A DNA stretch of 64,000 nucleotides, from assembly GCA_963920665.1 (NCBI GenBank), contig OY987273.1, positions 10,418,501-10,482,500 of the forward strand. Reading direction: 5' to 3'. Shown one piece after another: positions 50,333 to 61,604 of this stretch. Origin of the DNA: Straminergon stramineum (lineage: Eukaryota > Streptophyta > Bryopsida > Hypnales > Calliergonaceae). The position numbers were made by a program, and so were the translations under genes. Under the pieces are notes generated by a model. That model did not search any database and was not told where the DNA came from. It saw only the letters and a program-made list of their open reading frames with translations. Positions within the stretch are counted from its first letter, which is position 1. The number at the start of each line of letters is the position of its first letter.

Positions 50333-51114
50333 GGACGTGTCGTACGCACAGTCTAGGCATAAGTATCCTTACAACACTAGGACGTTGTAAAATGACTCAA
50401 AATATCGTCCTAGAGGATTCTAGTATGTTGTTATAAGCTAAGGTGTCTAGATTTCTTTTCTTTTCAATCTATCCAATTTTCTTACTCTCTTTCGGTTCTT
50501 TGTCTACCTAGAATTCAATCCAGATCTGGCCTTTCCCAGATTCTGGTTACGTCTTCTCTAAATCATTGGTTTTCTATTCCTCTATTTTACCCTCAGAGCG
50601 TTCGCTTTCGATCTTTTAAAGGGGTAGGGACTCACCACTCGTATTCCTCACACTCTTTTCTCTCACTAACTACACAAACTCCTGTCGTAAGCCGTAATCC
50701 CGGAATACACTGGATTAGTCTTAAACAATTTATAATTATACAAAAAAAATTCCAAAATTCTAATAGGAAAACAAGATTAGAATCTTCTTAGCCTAAACAT
50801 CTCATTAAGGCTCAAAGGATACTCTAAGTATTCTGTAACAAGATCCAGGATGGAACCGGATTCCGAAAACCCGGATAGCGATAGCCTACGGTCTAGAGTT
50901 CCGGTCTAGGAAACTAGGGATCTGTTACAGGTAAATGGTCTGCTTTAGGAACGGTCGGTAAGATGACGGGTACTTAATCTTGCCACTCCCATTTCTTCTT
51001 CCTCTTTCTTCCACAACTGTTTTGTGCGCGTATAGATGAGAGAAAGAGTAGTGAGATAGTGATTGTTTCAGGAGCTATTGACTGTCCAGATCTTGGTTTA
51101 GCTTTTAGTTTGCA

Positions 51115-53085
51115 ATGGCGGAAGGGGATATCCAGAAACCATTGGTGACAGGGCGGATGGTTTGTTCGACCATTCCGGAAAGGCTGAGAGAGCGGTCACA
51201 GTTGGAGGATGATCTGAGTGAGATAGGGTGTGTCGGCCTGTTTTTGAGACCATGGACACTAAAGAATGATAGGATGATTGAGGAGATTATTGTAGGTGCC
51301 TCGAATCAATATGAGTTGATAGTGAGGGGGCGACTTGGAACTTGGACTGATGAGGTCTAGGCCAAGGTTTACGGATTCCCCCAAAAGGAATCCGGATTAG
51401 CCTTCTGGATGGATAAGTTTGCAGTAGGAAAGTTTAGGAATGCAGCCCATTCCAAGGAAGGGTATGCCATCAGCGACTGTCTATATACAAGGTAGAAGCA
51501 GGTCCTAGAATTTCTAATCCCTATCTTGTATCCAGAAAAACCTACCCAGGTTACAGTTGTGGTAGCCAACACCATTTTTGGTGCTATGGAGGGCAGACCG
51601 GTCAATTGGGGCAAAGTCATTGGAGCAGTAGTCTCCAAGCTTGCTGCCAACATCGAGAAAGCTAAGACCAACCTAATTGGTCCTTACCTATTCCACCTCT
51701 ACCATCATGTGAAACTTCTAAGTGACACAGAAATGGTAGAGTACAACACTAGATCCACCATCCTACAATACGGTCTCACAAAGGAAGTGGAGGTGGAGCA
51801 GTTGCCAATTGAGGAGGAAGAGGAGCCGAAAGAGGAGGAGTATCTCCTAGATCGGAGGCGGAGGAAATCCATCGATCCGGCTTCACAAGGGAAACTCCCT
51901 ACTTAAGAGAAGATTCCAGCAAAAGACGAAGGAGGCATATCCGGATTCAATTGGGTACTACAAGCTCAAGAGTACCACGAGAATGTGGTTGATCTTCTCA
52001 AGAGGATCAACAAGGAGTTGAGGACGGAGCTAGAAGACATACTCAACGCTTTGAAGAAACTTCCGAATCTGGAAGCACTGGAGAGGAAGGAGAAGCCAAT
52101 TGAAGGCCTGGAGAAGGAGAAGACGAACCTTCAAGCTAGGCTTAGTTGGGCTCAAGGAGAGTTGGCCGCAACAAAGCAAAGGGAGAAGGAAGCCCTGTAG
52201 GAGATCAAGAACCTATCCGGGTTGGTGGACAAGTTGGCAAATCTAGTCGTGAAGGCCGCTCTCGTACAAAACCGGCCTGCAGAAAGACATCTCACCAAAT
52301 CCAAGGTGATCTGCATCCTAGTGGACTTCTCATCGAGGATGGATTCTACTTTGAAGGAGATGCGTTAGCTGCTGGGACAAATTGATCTAGACCATGTCAT
52401 GGATTTCTCCATCTTTTTGGAAATCCACTTTGACACGGAGACTCGGGTGAAGTTAACAGCATTAATGCCATTGCCATCTAGACCGGAAGCCCCTAGGGAG
52501 ACTCTCCGGCATTCTATAGAGCCCTTCTCAACACAACTCGAGAAGACAATCCGGGGAAGTGTGAAGACAGCACAAGAACCAACCAAGCAGTCGGAAGCAT
52601 CACAAGAGTTAGCGCCGCCGGAGGTTACGGTCTTGCCACTGGTTCCGACATTCCATCTTCTAGAAAAGGAGGCACTCTAGACACCCAAGTCGTCTAGCCG
52701 GAGTGACCTATTGAGTTGGATTGGGGGATTGACGAATCTGGCCAGGATTCATCTAGAAGGTTTTGAGTACATGATACAATCGCAACCAAGGAAGGAGGGG
52801 ATCCCCATCGTCTTAGATGACACCTTTCCAAGTGAAGAAGATGAGAGGGAGATCACTCAGATTGAAAAATCTAAGGAAGAGGAGTATCAAACCGGATCAA
52901 AAGATGAAGAGGAGGAGGACTTGGAAGGGGAATACTCTCTCCCGGAAATCCGGAAGATCCAAACCTAGGTAGCGTTGAGGATGACTGCAGTGAAGGCAAC
53001 TCCGAAAGCAACTCCAAGGTCATCCACCCGGGCACCAACAAGTCAAGGCGGGAGCAATCAAAAGAAGGCACAAAAGGCGAAGTAG
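51115..53085 (+). pseudogene. gag-like ORF1 of copy A, 656 codons with stops
   Basis: One frame from ATG 51115 to TAG 53083-53085 without any net frameshift, broken by in-frame stops at 51358, 51494, 51904, 52198, 52366, 52678 and 52966. Comparison with D shows Trp at the first, so TGG became TAG; most others look like CAG to TAG. Blocks in order: IIVGASNQYELIVRG; ILYPEKPTQVTVVVANTIF; VNWGKVIGAVVSKLAANIEK; an acidic Glu-rich run; a Lys/Glu coiled-coil (KEKPIEGLEKEKTNLQARL); a Pro/Thr-rich part; a second acidic run; and a basic tail after SQGGS. It resembles a gag or additional-ORF protein of plant retroelements in composition only. No zinc knuckle is seen. Confidence 0.65.
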
Positions 53086-53304
53086 TTAAAATGTAGATAT
53101 TTAGAATTGGAATTTTGAATCGGATCCGGATTTCCAGGTGTGGGCCCAAGTTTTGGATCTGTAGGATCTGACTTTTTCGGGTTTCTCAAGAAGTTTGTGA
53201 TTGGTCACCTAGATTTTTGGGTGGCTTTTTGGCCTTTTTAGCTGTGGTTGTTTTGGGTTTTTAAAGTGAGGGGCAGGTTTGTTACCTCTCATTCCATCCT
53301 AGCA

Positions 53305-53789
53305 TTATAATTTGAATTTGGTCATCCTTTCTTTAATCTGAGCTACTAAGTGGACGTTCAGCAATTGATTTGTCATATATCTAGCTTTCTTGTGTTTGGT
53401 TGTAAGAGCGTTGAAGTGTAAGAGAGAGGAGGAGGAAAGGAGGAATCCGAATCTAAAGAGACTTGGACTTGATTTGTGAGGAACGTTTGTGACGTAGTCT
53501 AGACTAGTGATTTTGGTCTTTAGCATGTGCCTTTAAAACACTGGAACGGGAATCCGATTAGGAGTGGCATGGGTGCGAGTCTGGAATACTAAGGAGGGTT
53601 CCGTGCGGAGATAAGCAACCACCAGTGGAAGAAATCCCCATACCACTTATTGGAAGGTCAACCAAACCCTAGGATCAGTCTAAGCGAACGACTAACAATC
53701 CCCATATCAGTTCCGTTTTTTGTTGGTGTGTCATTGTAGTGGAAAAGTCTAGAAGTGGCTCTATGTGACCTGCCTTTCGGATTGGCCAT
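53305..53789 (-). pseudogene. opposing frame (ORF2) of copy A
   Basis: Runs toward ORF1 and ends 220 bp from its stop. It starts MANPKGRSHRATSRLF (ATG 53789-53787) and ends HLVAQIKERMTKFKL before TAA (53307-53305). A net frameshift separates the two ends in this copy. The final codons match B and C in protein, while several third positions differ (TTG/TTA, GTG/GTA, CAA/CAG). Confidence 0.45.
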
Positions 53790-54252
53790 CTGAAAAGTTG
53801 TGAGAGTGTTTCCAATTTGATCTAATGCAACAATTGGTCTAAGTGTGTGTTGTGTAGTTTTGAGAGAGAAGAAAGTGTGAGGAATACGAGTGGTGAGTCC
53901 CTGCCCCTCTACAAGATCAAAGGTGGACCCTCTCAGGGTAAAATAGAGGTACCAAAAACTAGTGTTTGTGTGTGAAGAGACGGATCCGGATTCTAGATTG
54001 AAGTGGATCCGGATTGGATTCCGAAAAGGTAGTGATCTGGAGAAGAGAAGAGAGGTGAAGAGAGAGCTTAAGTCGATAGAACGGATAATCTCGGCTTGCA
54101 ACAACAGTCTAGAATCCCCTGGGATGATATTTCGAGTTAGTTTACACGTTTTGGTGTTGTAAATGGTATTTACTACCATCTACATGTACAACAACTTCCA
54201 TAACAATGTGTTGCAATAGATTAGACAGGGGAACACCCTCACAACTTCTTGA

Positions 54253-54723
54253 ATGGCTGATCCGAAAAGTAGGTCACTTAAGGCCGTTTCTAGTCTCTCT
54301 TACTATAACGATAGATCAAAGACACTCGGAACCAATAGGGTATTGTTTCTTCATTGCTAGAATAATCCTATGGTTGGCAGACCTTCCAATGAGTGGAGAT
54401 TTTCCTTTGGTAGTTGCTTATCTCCGCACAGAAGTGCGCTAGATTCTGGACCCACATCCACACTACTCCTTGGTTTTGTCGACTTACCATTTTGGTAATT
54501 TAAAGGCACTACGTGCAAGTCTTTATTCACAAGCCTAAACTTCGTCACAAATGTACCCTTCCAATCTAATCCAATTACCTAAGATCCGAATTCCTCCTTA
54601 CTCACTCCCTCTTACACCTTAGCATTCATGCAAACAAACAAGAAAAACTTTGTGCATAAAGTTGGAACCAGAATGTCCACTTGGTGACTAAGATTAAAGA
54701 AAGGGAACACAATAAACAATTGA
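54253..54723 (+). pseudogene. opposing frame (ORF2) of element D
   Basis: Starts MADPKSRSLKAVSSLSYYND, later FKGTTCKSLFTSLNFVTNV, and ends near NVHLVTKIKERE. Contains stops and a lost terminator. Parallel to ORF2 of copies B and C. Confidence 0.4.
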
Positions 54724-55004
54724 AAGCACTCGGATAGAATGGAAGGGCAACACTCCAACCCACCCTTAAAAACCAAAATCAAAAGGCAAAAAGCCACCCC
54801 AAAATTAGGGCATCTACACAATGACCCCCCAAGATATCTAGAAAGTCAATTGGAAGTGTCTTCGAAAAACCCAGAACCTGTGCCTACGCTTGGAAACCTG
54901 TCCCAAAACTAAAAATCCAAATCCTAACTAACAGAAATCATCCTAACTACTTCCCCTTCCTTGCATTCTTCAAATTGTTGCCGCCCTGACTCGTTGGTGC
55001 CCTA

Positions 55005-58000
55005 CACTACAAGAAAATGGATAAAATAATGACCGGCAAAAATGATTGTAATGTAGTCATTTTTAAGTCATGTGACTACTAAATGACTCCAAGGCCCTGG
55101 AGTCATTATTGTTCAGTCGTTTAAGTAAATGAATGTGGGTGTATTATCACCATCCATTTTTGCCTTGGATGAAAAAAACCCGATAGAAATACATGTGGAG
55201 GCTGAGGTGGAGAGGGCGTGTGTTCAACACATGCCCAAATTGGATGATGTGGCAATCGCGGATTCGTTGTGGTCGGCCACATGTCTAGTCATTCACCAAT
55301 CATTCTTCAATGACGTGGCTTTGTTGGCAGTCATTAAGAAGTCATTTCTAGTTGCAACAGATCCACTAGAAATCTGACGTGGACAACTACATCAGAAGTC
55401 ATCATGCATCATTTAGAAGTTGTGATGAAGTGATTGTATCATTTAGGTGCACTAGCATGTGGCAAATTATACCATATTCATTCTTAAGTGACATGTATTT
55501 AGGATTCAATACACTCCCTTAGATGTGGGAAGTCATTTTCTTGTTATTTACAAGTTACAATGTGTGTAAAAAACAATATAATGACAATTGGGCAAGTAGT
55601 CATTCAACAATCACATATTAATACATTCAAAGTTCCAAAGCAATACATTGTACACCATACAATTCACCATATACAATACCATACACCAAACATAGAATAC
55701 CATACACCTGACACCATACTTGACACATGTATCACTAAGCTTGTTAGGCCAAGTAGTGGGTTGGCATGAAATGGTCAAGTGACAAGACTTTTATACATTT
55801 GGGGTGGTAGGAAGCAATACAAACCATGTGGGATTTGTAAAACGCAGGAATTGTGATACAAGTAATATTTCAAACCCCATTTAGGTATAGAAGATTAATT
55901 TTTTTCAAAATACTTCGAACAAATAAAAGCTGGAAAATCAATGTTACTTTCATCTCCAAAAATTTGTTTCAGATTTTGATCCTCAAATCAAAAGTTGTGG
56001 ACAAATTTGGGATAGGTATTAGAAAAGACATTTTCTTTAACATTTTCTAACATCCTTTCTAAATTTTGTCCATCCTTGTCATATGTGTCAAATATGAAAA
56101 CGTGCTATAGATGTAGAGTAAGTGTAATGAAAGGTATGCAAGATGTTTGGAAATTGTGTAGTGCATCACAATAGACAAGGCATTGAAGTGGTAGTAGAGT
56201 AGGTGTGCAATAGTCTAAGACATTTTGAACTCATTCTGTAGTCCTAGGTAGTCATTTTGTAGTCTTAAGAAGTCATTTTGCAGTCTTAGAAAGTCATATT
56301 GAAGTGACAACGGAGAAGCAAAATTGTTGTCTATGTAAAGAGGAAATGGGACTTAATGATTGCCTTTGGCTCATTAAAATACCTTCATGTAAGTATGTTG
56401 GAACCTTTAAATGTTAATTTTCAATCACTTTAATTATTTGGAAGTAGTATATAGATAATGACAGAAATGGATAGAAATCATTGCTTTCATACTAGTAGGA
56501 ATTTAAATGAACCTTAAAGTTTACCCTAACAAAGAAAATAATATGCATCGACAAAGCAAAAAGGCCATTCAAAATGCATGATTTCAAAGAAAATGACAAA
56601 ATAACTTTTTTTTAAAGATAAACAAAGAGTAGAGAATTTAGAAAGATAAAAAAGCTTCAAAGAAATGAAGATGACAAGAGAAAAGGAAAAAAGGAAGAAA
56701 AATTTATAAGAAGTAAAAGAAAAAAAGCTTAAAGAATGTAAAATACAAAAAAAGGAGAAATAATCATTATTTTTTTAAATAAGTTGAAGAAAATTACAAT
56801 TAATGAAATAGATAAGTGAAGAAGTAAAAAAAAGAAGATAAAACAAAAGAAAAGGGAGAAGAAGAGAAAAACAAGGGTAGTGGTTAGCTTGGGCCTTGGG
56901 GTACCTCAAAAGGTTGTCTTAACTACAATGTTAGTCCACTCCCCTGTGTTAAACAACCTCATCTTTTAAATATAATAAAGTGTAATTTTACAAAATGAGG
57001 TTTTAACTACCTAGATTGATAATGTATCAAGAAAAATAAATTCATCTCAATTAAAAAAAAATTTTAAAATTTAATGAATATTTTAGTTGAAAAAATAAGT
57101 TTTGTCCTATGTACATAAAATCTTCAATAATAGGCATTTGGAATATCAAATACTTTTATTTTTATAAGATTTTTGGATATGACTTATATTTTGTGGTTCA
57201 ATACATAAAAGAATTAATTTTTTCAATTAAAATTTAATAATTGTGCATTATGATGCCTACAAATCTCCAAATTTTAGCATTTTTTCTCACTTCTATGAAT
57301 AGGTCCAAAAATTTTTAATTTAAAAAAAAACTCATTAGGAATATACATTTTGATCCCATTGAGGTGCAAGAATTCTTTTTTTTTCATGTTAATTAGGGTC
57401 TTCTTAATTGATCAAAATGAATGAATTAGACAAACTTTGGAGGTTTTAGACCAATATCACCTAATTAGTGTATCCAAAAAGTGATTTCTCAAGCTGACCA
57501 TTGTCCATTAGATTAAAATATATATTTTTTAAATTAAGAATAAATAAAAAAAGATAATCGAAAATAATAGAGAAAGAAGAAGCATTTTTGTATGCATCAT
57601 TTTCTTAATTTGTGATGAATGACTTCAAATCCCAAGTGAAAAACACACTTGGAATTTTCTGTTACTACCAACCCCTAATTGCCACGTGTACACTTGCTTG
57701 TGAAAAGGATATTTAGTCCTTCAACTCTGTTGCATGTCCAAGTATCCCTTAAGTCATTTTGTAGTCATGCCGAAGTCAAGGTAAGTTACAGTCTATGACA
57801 ACTATAGACTTGTTCATGACTGCGTGTCCACGGTGGAATTTTGTCCTACCACATTAGAACGTCTCTGACGTTGTGAATAGAATGAAGTGGATGAAATTGC
57901 CTCCCTATCGATGGGGTCATCCTGCAGTTGCGAATGTGATTGCACCCTAACTTGAATGCTATAGAGACACCCACGATGGTGCAATTAGGGAGTTGTAGTC

Positions 58001-58068
58001 ACTCTGAAGTCACATTTTTCGTGGAGTCATTCTTTCACAGTCCCATATTTGGCCATTTTCTTGTAGTG
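55005..58068. mobile_element. non-autonomous CACTA element, 3.1 kb
   Basis: Left end CACTACAAGAAAATGG and right end CCATTTTCTTGTAGTG are exact inverted repeats of the canonical CACTA/En-Spm type. CTA at 55002-55004 and 58069-58071 is a perfect 3-bp target duplication. Both ends carry many AGTCATT / GTAGTC motifs as subterminal repeats (55050-55550, 56225-56310, 57750-58040), which in this superfamily bind the transposase. The interior (56.4-57.6 kb) is A-rich without coding capacity; no transposase is seen. Confidence 0.93.
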
Positions 58069-58243
58069 CTAATGGTTTCCTTCACTAGAGTCATCTTGAC
58101 CATTACCCGAGTCTGAATCCTACATGTCATTGGTGGGGGCAAATCGTCATTGTCATCCGATTCTATTTCGGATCTAGTCTGGTAATCCTCTTCGTTGGAC
58201 TTTCCAATGATCTAGACTTCTTCTTCTTCTTCTTCTTCTTCTT

Positions 58244-59375
58244 TGGCAATTGTCTTATTTTTCCAAAATTTAGGATTACTCTATATTTTGGATACAAATA
58301 CTTGCCAAATAAACTCATGCTTGTACCTTATGCCTTAGTAACATGGTTAACACTATGTTTTCTTCATCAATTCTAAGTCCTATCAAATGGCCCAATTTGT
58401 CATTTACAAAAACACATAAACTCTTTTATTTGGTTGTTGTCCATCACATTATGGATTAACTTTAATTTACCAAAATAAAATGGCTTTATGGAAAATTTTA
58501 ATATTTTAAGGTTTTTCTAAGCCTATTCTGTGATTTGATTTTTCCCATGACCCAATGCTACATTAAATCTTTTTATGGGATGGTCAAATGGAGTGGACCT
58601 GGCCTAAGGTGTATAAAAAACCACCCACCCAACCCACATGGGTATGGCTTTTATTATTAGTCATGTACCACTACGGTAGGTAGTTACTTCCAACTACCTA
58701 ATTATGACTGGGTTTGAATTTGTTCCCTCCAATTCCATACACATGAAATAGCTTCCCATTTCCCCCTTGTCTCTCATCTTTGGAGTTTGGCTATGGCGGG
58801 CTGATTTTGTGTGGAGTTTGTGTGTACCGACTATTGGAGTGCTATTGTGACATGAGAATGGCAAAGGTCTCCTTGCACTTGTAGTTTTGTGATTTGATTG
58901 AGGATTTTGCTTTGACATTGATGCTTTTCTACCTTATGACCTGTTTCACTAATTCTTGTTCTTGGTTTGATGGATTTGTGACATAGATAACAATTGGCTG
59001 TAGTTGAAGACACCTCGTGCAACCTCACTGACATAACATTGGCTTGTTGTGTGATTTGGGATGGGCACAGGTGAGGCTCAGCCTTCAAATCTAATTTCTC
59101 CAGCATGGAATTGATGCAAGATTTTATTGTCAAGCACATGGACTCATCCTTCTTGGGTTCTTTTGCCTCTGTTTGAAACTTGTGAATAGACATGGATGGG
59201 CTATGGCACTTTTTATAATCTCAGGGCTTATAGTTACCCAATATATTATTTGGTAATACTTAGTTTTGATAAAATGACACTCTATGATGATGTAATGTGA
59301 TGTGATTCACAATGAAGCATAATGTTTGGTTCTGACAAAGGTGAAGCCCTGTTTTAGGGGTGTTTCAGTCCTAGT
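58244..59375. other. 1.1-kb insertion within a CTT repeat of element D
   Basis: Element D carries (CTT)n at about 58216-58243 and again at 59376-59395. The sequence between has no counterpart in copies A, B or C. It holds a minus-strand frame of 120 codons (58831-59193) with CLTIKSCINSMLEKLDL and NCYLCHKSIKPR, not recognised. The element type is undetermined; the duplicated CTT run hides any target duplication. Confidence 0.5.
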
Positions 59376-61604
59376 CTCTCTTCTTCTTCTTCTTTTGTTG
59401 GGGACGTCTCATCCAAAACTATCGTTGTGTTCTCCTTCCTTGGTGGAGTTTGTTGCATGTATTCGAAGCTTTCTAGATGGGTCCGAGCTGGATTTGACAT
59501 GAATCCAATCCATTCAATCCAATCACTACAGATTGGTAATCCGGTCATCTTGAATGCGGCCTTCCCAATCAACTAGGTGGTTAGGACACTCGGTGGAGCG
59601 GAAACTTTTGGCGGTACCGAAATTGTCTTCATGCTCGGCTCTTTTTCTAGTTGAGGCACCGGCTTCCCAATTGTCCATAACATCCGTACCTAACTCGAGG
59701 AGGGTTTCGCAAATTGAGGGAGGACAGCCCTCAAACCTTCAAATTGTGGTTGTGTTGGAACTAATGGAGTCTACTTAATCGGAGTTTCCATAACAAAAGG
59801 GAGTTTCGAAATTTGTGTAAAGTCCATGACCAGATCCGGATCAAGGTGTCCCAACTATTGGCGCATCTTCTTCAACCTTGTTTCTATCCAGGCTCAAAAG
59901 TCGACCCGGATTGTCACTATCTTCCATTTGGTCTCATGCCCCTCTTGGATGAACTAAGCGGTGACGAGGGCAGCTTTGCTGATGACCTCTGATGGTTTTG
60001 CTACCAAGCTGGTCAAGCTCTTGACAAGGTAGAGAGACTCCTTCTCCCTCTGCTTCGATGTTGTGAACTCTCCATTTGCCCAATTCACCCAAGATTGGAG
60101 GTCATCCTATTCCTTCTCTAAGTTCCGAATGTGCTCCTCCTTTCCTCTCAACTCATTTGGACTTAGTTGTTGCTTGATTTCTTCTAGAACTTTATCCGAC
60201 TTGACCTTTAGCTCCTCGAAAACTTCAATTAGGATATCCACTATGTTGTTGTGGTATTGCTTTGCCTACATCACCCATTCAATTTGGACATCGTAGAACA
60301 CCAAAACTCCTCCCTTCTCCCTCTGCTTATTCAGAATTGGCAGTTTTCCTTGTGAGGTTGGATTAGTCGACTTCTGCTTCTCTTGGTGGTCAATAAGTGG
60401 CTCCTCCTCCTCATGCTCTTCATCTTCAAATTCTAGCTGATCCCGCTTGACTTCACTTGTGAGGCCATACTTCAAGAGCGCAGATCCGGTGTTATATTCT
60501 GTCATCTTTTCACTACTTAGAACCTCCGCCTGGTAGTAAAGATGAAATATATACGGGTTGATAGGTCTATGCTTACTCTTCTTGACATGGTTAGCTAGTT
60601 TTGTCACTACACCCATGATAACCTTCCCCCAATGCACGAATTTGTTTTCCATCGCCCTGAAGATGGTATTGGCCACTTTGACCGTAACCCGAGTAGGCTT
60701 TTCCAAATACAAAATTGGAATCATGAATTCTAACACTCACCTATACCTCTCATCCTTACAATCGCTGATAGCATAATCCTCCTTCACATTATCTAGACTC
60801 CTAAATTTTTCGGCCACATACTTATCCGCTCAAGAAGCTAGTCTGGATCCTTTCCTCTGGAACTCATAGACTTCTACCCAAATATCCTCTGTCCAAGCTA
60901 TGGGTTGACCCCTGACTATCAACTCATATTGATTTGAAGCTCCTACGATTAGTTCTTGAATCATCTCCTCATTCTTGAGGCTCCATAGTCTCCGTATCAA
61001 CACAACACACCCTATACACATTAGATCTTCCTCTAACTACTTCCGCATATTTAAATCAATAGGGACGGCAAGACAAACAATCCGGGCCGTGACCGTATGT
61101 TTAAGGCTACTACCCTCCACCATAGAATGCTGATATCCAAAATATGGATCCGGCATGGACAACACCGACCTCACTCTTCACTCCCTAATACGGTCACTAA
61201 CTCACCACTCTTTCACTCAACTATATGAATGTAGAGTGCTATGGAATAAAGAGGAAGAAAAAATGGAGGTGGCGGTGGGTTTAAATACCTAACGATTTGC
61301 CGATTGTTTGCGGCAAAGAAAGGGTAGAAGGTCGTTTCTGTAATGGTACCCTAGATTCCTAGGCCGAACTCTAGGCTATAGGTTCTACCTATCCAGGTCA
61401 TTTCCGAATTCTGGGTCCGACTTTGGTCTCATTATAGAACATAAGTTACATTTCTACTCACCCAAAAACTAATTAATTTTAAAGTTCAAGCCTAAATGAC
61501 TCTAATTCCGTTTGCCTAAACAAAAAATTGCAAAATTTAACTCTATTGTAGTTCTATTCTATCCTAATTCAATCTTTTCCAAGTTTCCCTATTCCTATAG
61601 GACG

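Larger units (their letters stand above)
50683..54193 (+). mobile_element. retroelement-like unit, copy A (most complete)
   Basis: A 3511-bp unit starting TGTCGTAAG and ending CATGTACAACA. Flanking ACTCC (50678-50682) and ACTTC (54194-54198) match at 4 of 5 bases. Order: 430-bp leader, gag-like ORF1 (51115-53085), 220-bp gap, opposing ORF2 (53789-53305), then about 400 bp to the end. The first and last hundreds of bases are not similar to each other, so it lacks an LTR pair. No protease, reverse transcriptase, RNase H or integrase motif is seen. It lies inside element D, in inverted orientation to it. Confidence 0.8.
54947..61123 (-). pseudogene. gag-like ORF1 of element D, interrupted
   Basis: Start ATG at 61123-61121 (MVEGSSLKHTVTARIV), stop TAG at 54949-54947. 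It has the same block order as copy A: MIQELIVGASNQYELIVRG; ILYLEKPTRVTVKVANTIF; VHWGKVIMGVVTKLANHVKK; LRGKEEHIRNLEKE; and an acidic run. The acidic run is split by a 1.1-kb insertion within (GAA)n and the C-terminus by the 3-kb CACTA element; after removing the latter the frame reads through RAPTSQGG to the basic tail. Several stops are in frame. It is diverged from copy A, so the two insertions into this locus came from different family members or times. Confidence 0.6.
50338..61599 (-). mobile_element. retroelement-like unit D, with nested insertions
   Basis: A minus-strand copy of the A-E family. GGACG at 50333-50337 and GGACG at 61600-61604 form a perfect 5-bp target duplication. Its 3' terminus (plus-strand left end) reads TGTCGTACG; its 5' terminus reads TATAGG, consistent with TGTCGG-like after G-to-A changes. 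It is split by copy A (50683-54193), by a CACTA element (55005-58068) and by an insertion in a CTT repeat (about 58244-59375). Removing these gives about 3.5 kb, the size of copy A. D itself inserted into the FCP1/NIF-like pseudogene. Confidence 0.8.

Noticed and set aside
51115..53085. Stops in ORF1 as sites corrected by U-to-C RNA editing or by stop reassignment
   Set aside because: Such editing is known from organelles of some plants, but this is nuclear transposon DNA, and at least one stop derives from TGG, which U-to-C editing would not restore.
53658..54179. 173-codon minus-strand frame taken as an independent gene
   Set aside because: Only its part from 53789 on is conserved in other copies (ORF2). 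The N-terminal extension is not shared and the C-terminal end is out of register.
50683..54193. Standard LTR retrotransposon with short LTRs
   Set aside because: First and last several hundred bases of the unit are not similar to each other, and no primer-binding site or polypurine tract was found.
58244..59375. Helitron
   Set aside because: A CTAGT near the right end with a 4-bp hairpin upstream was considered, but no 5' TC end between A and T could be placed and the hairpin is too weak.
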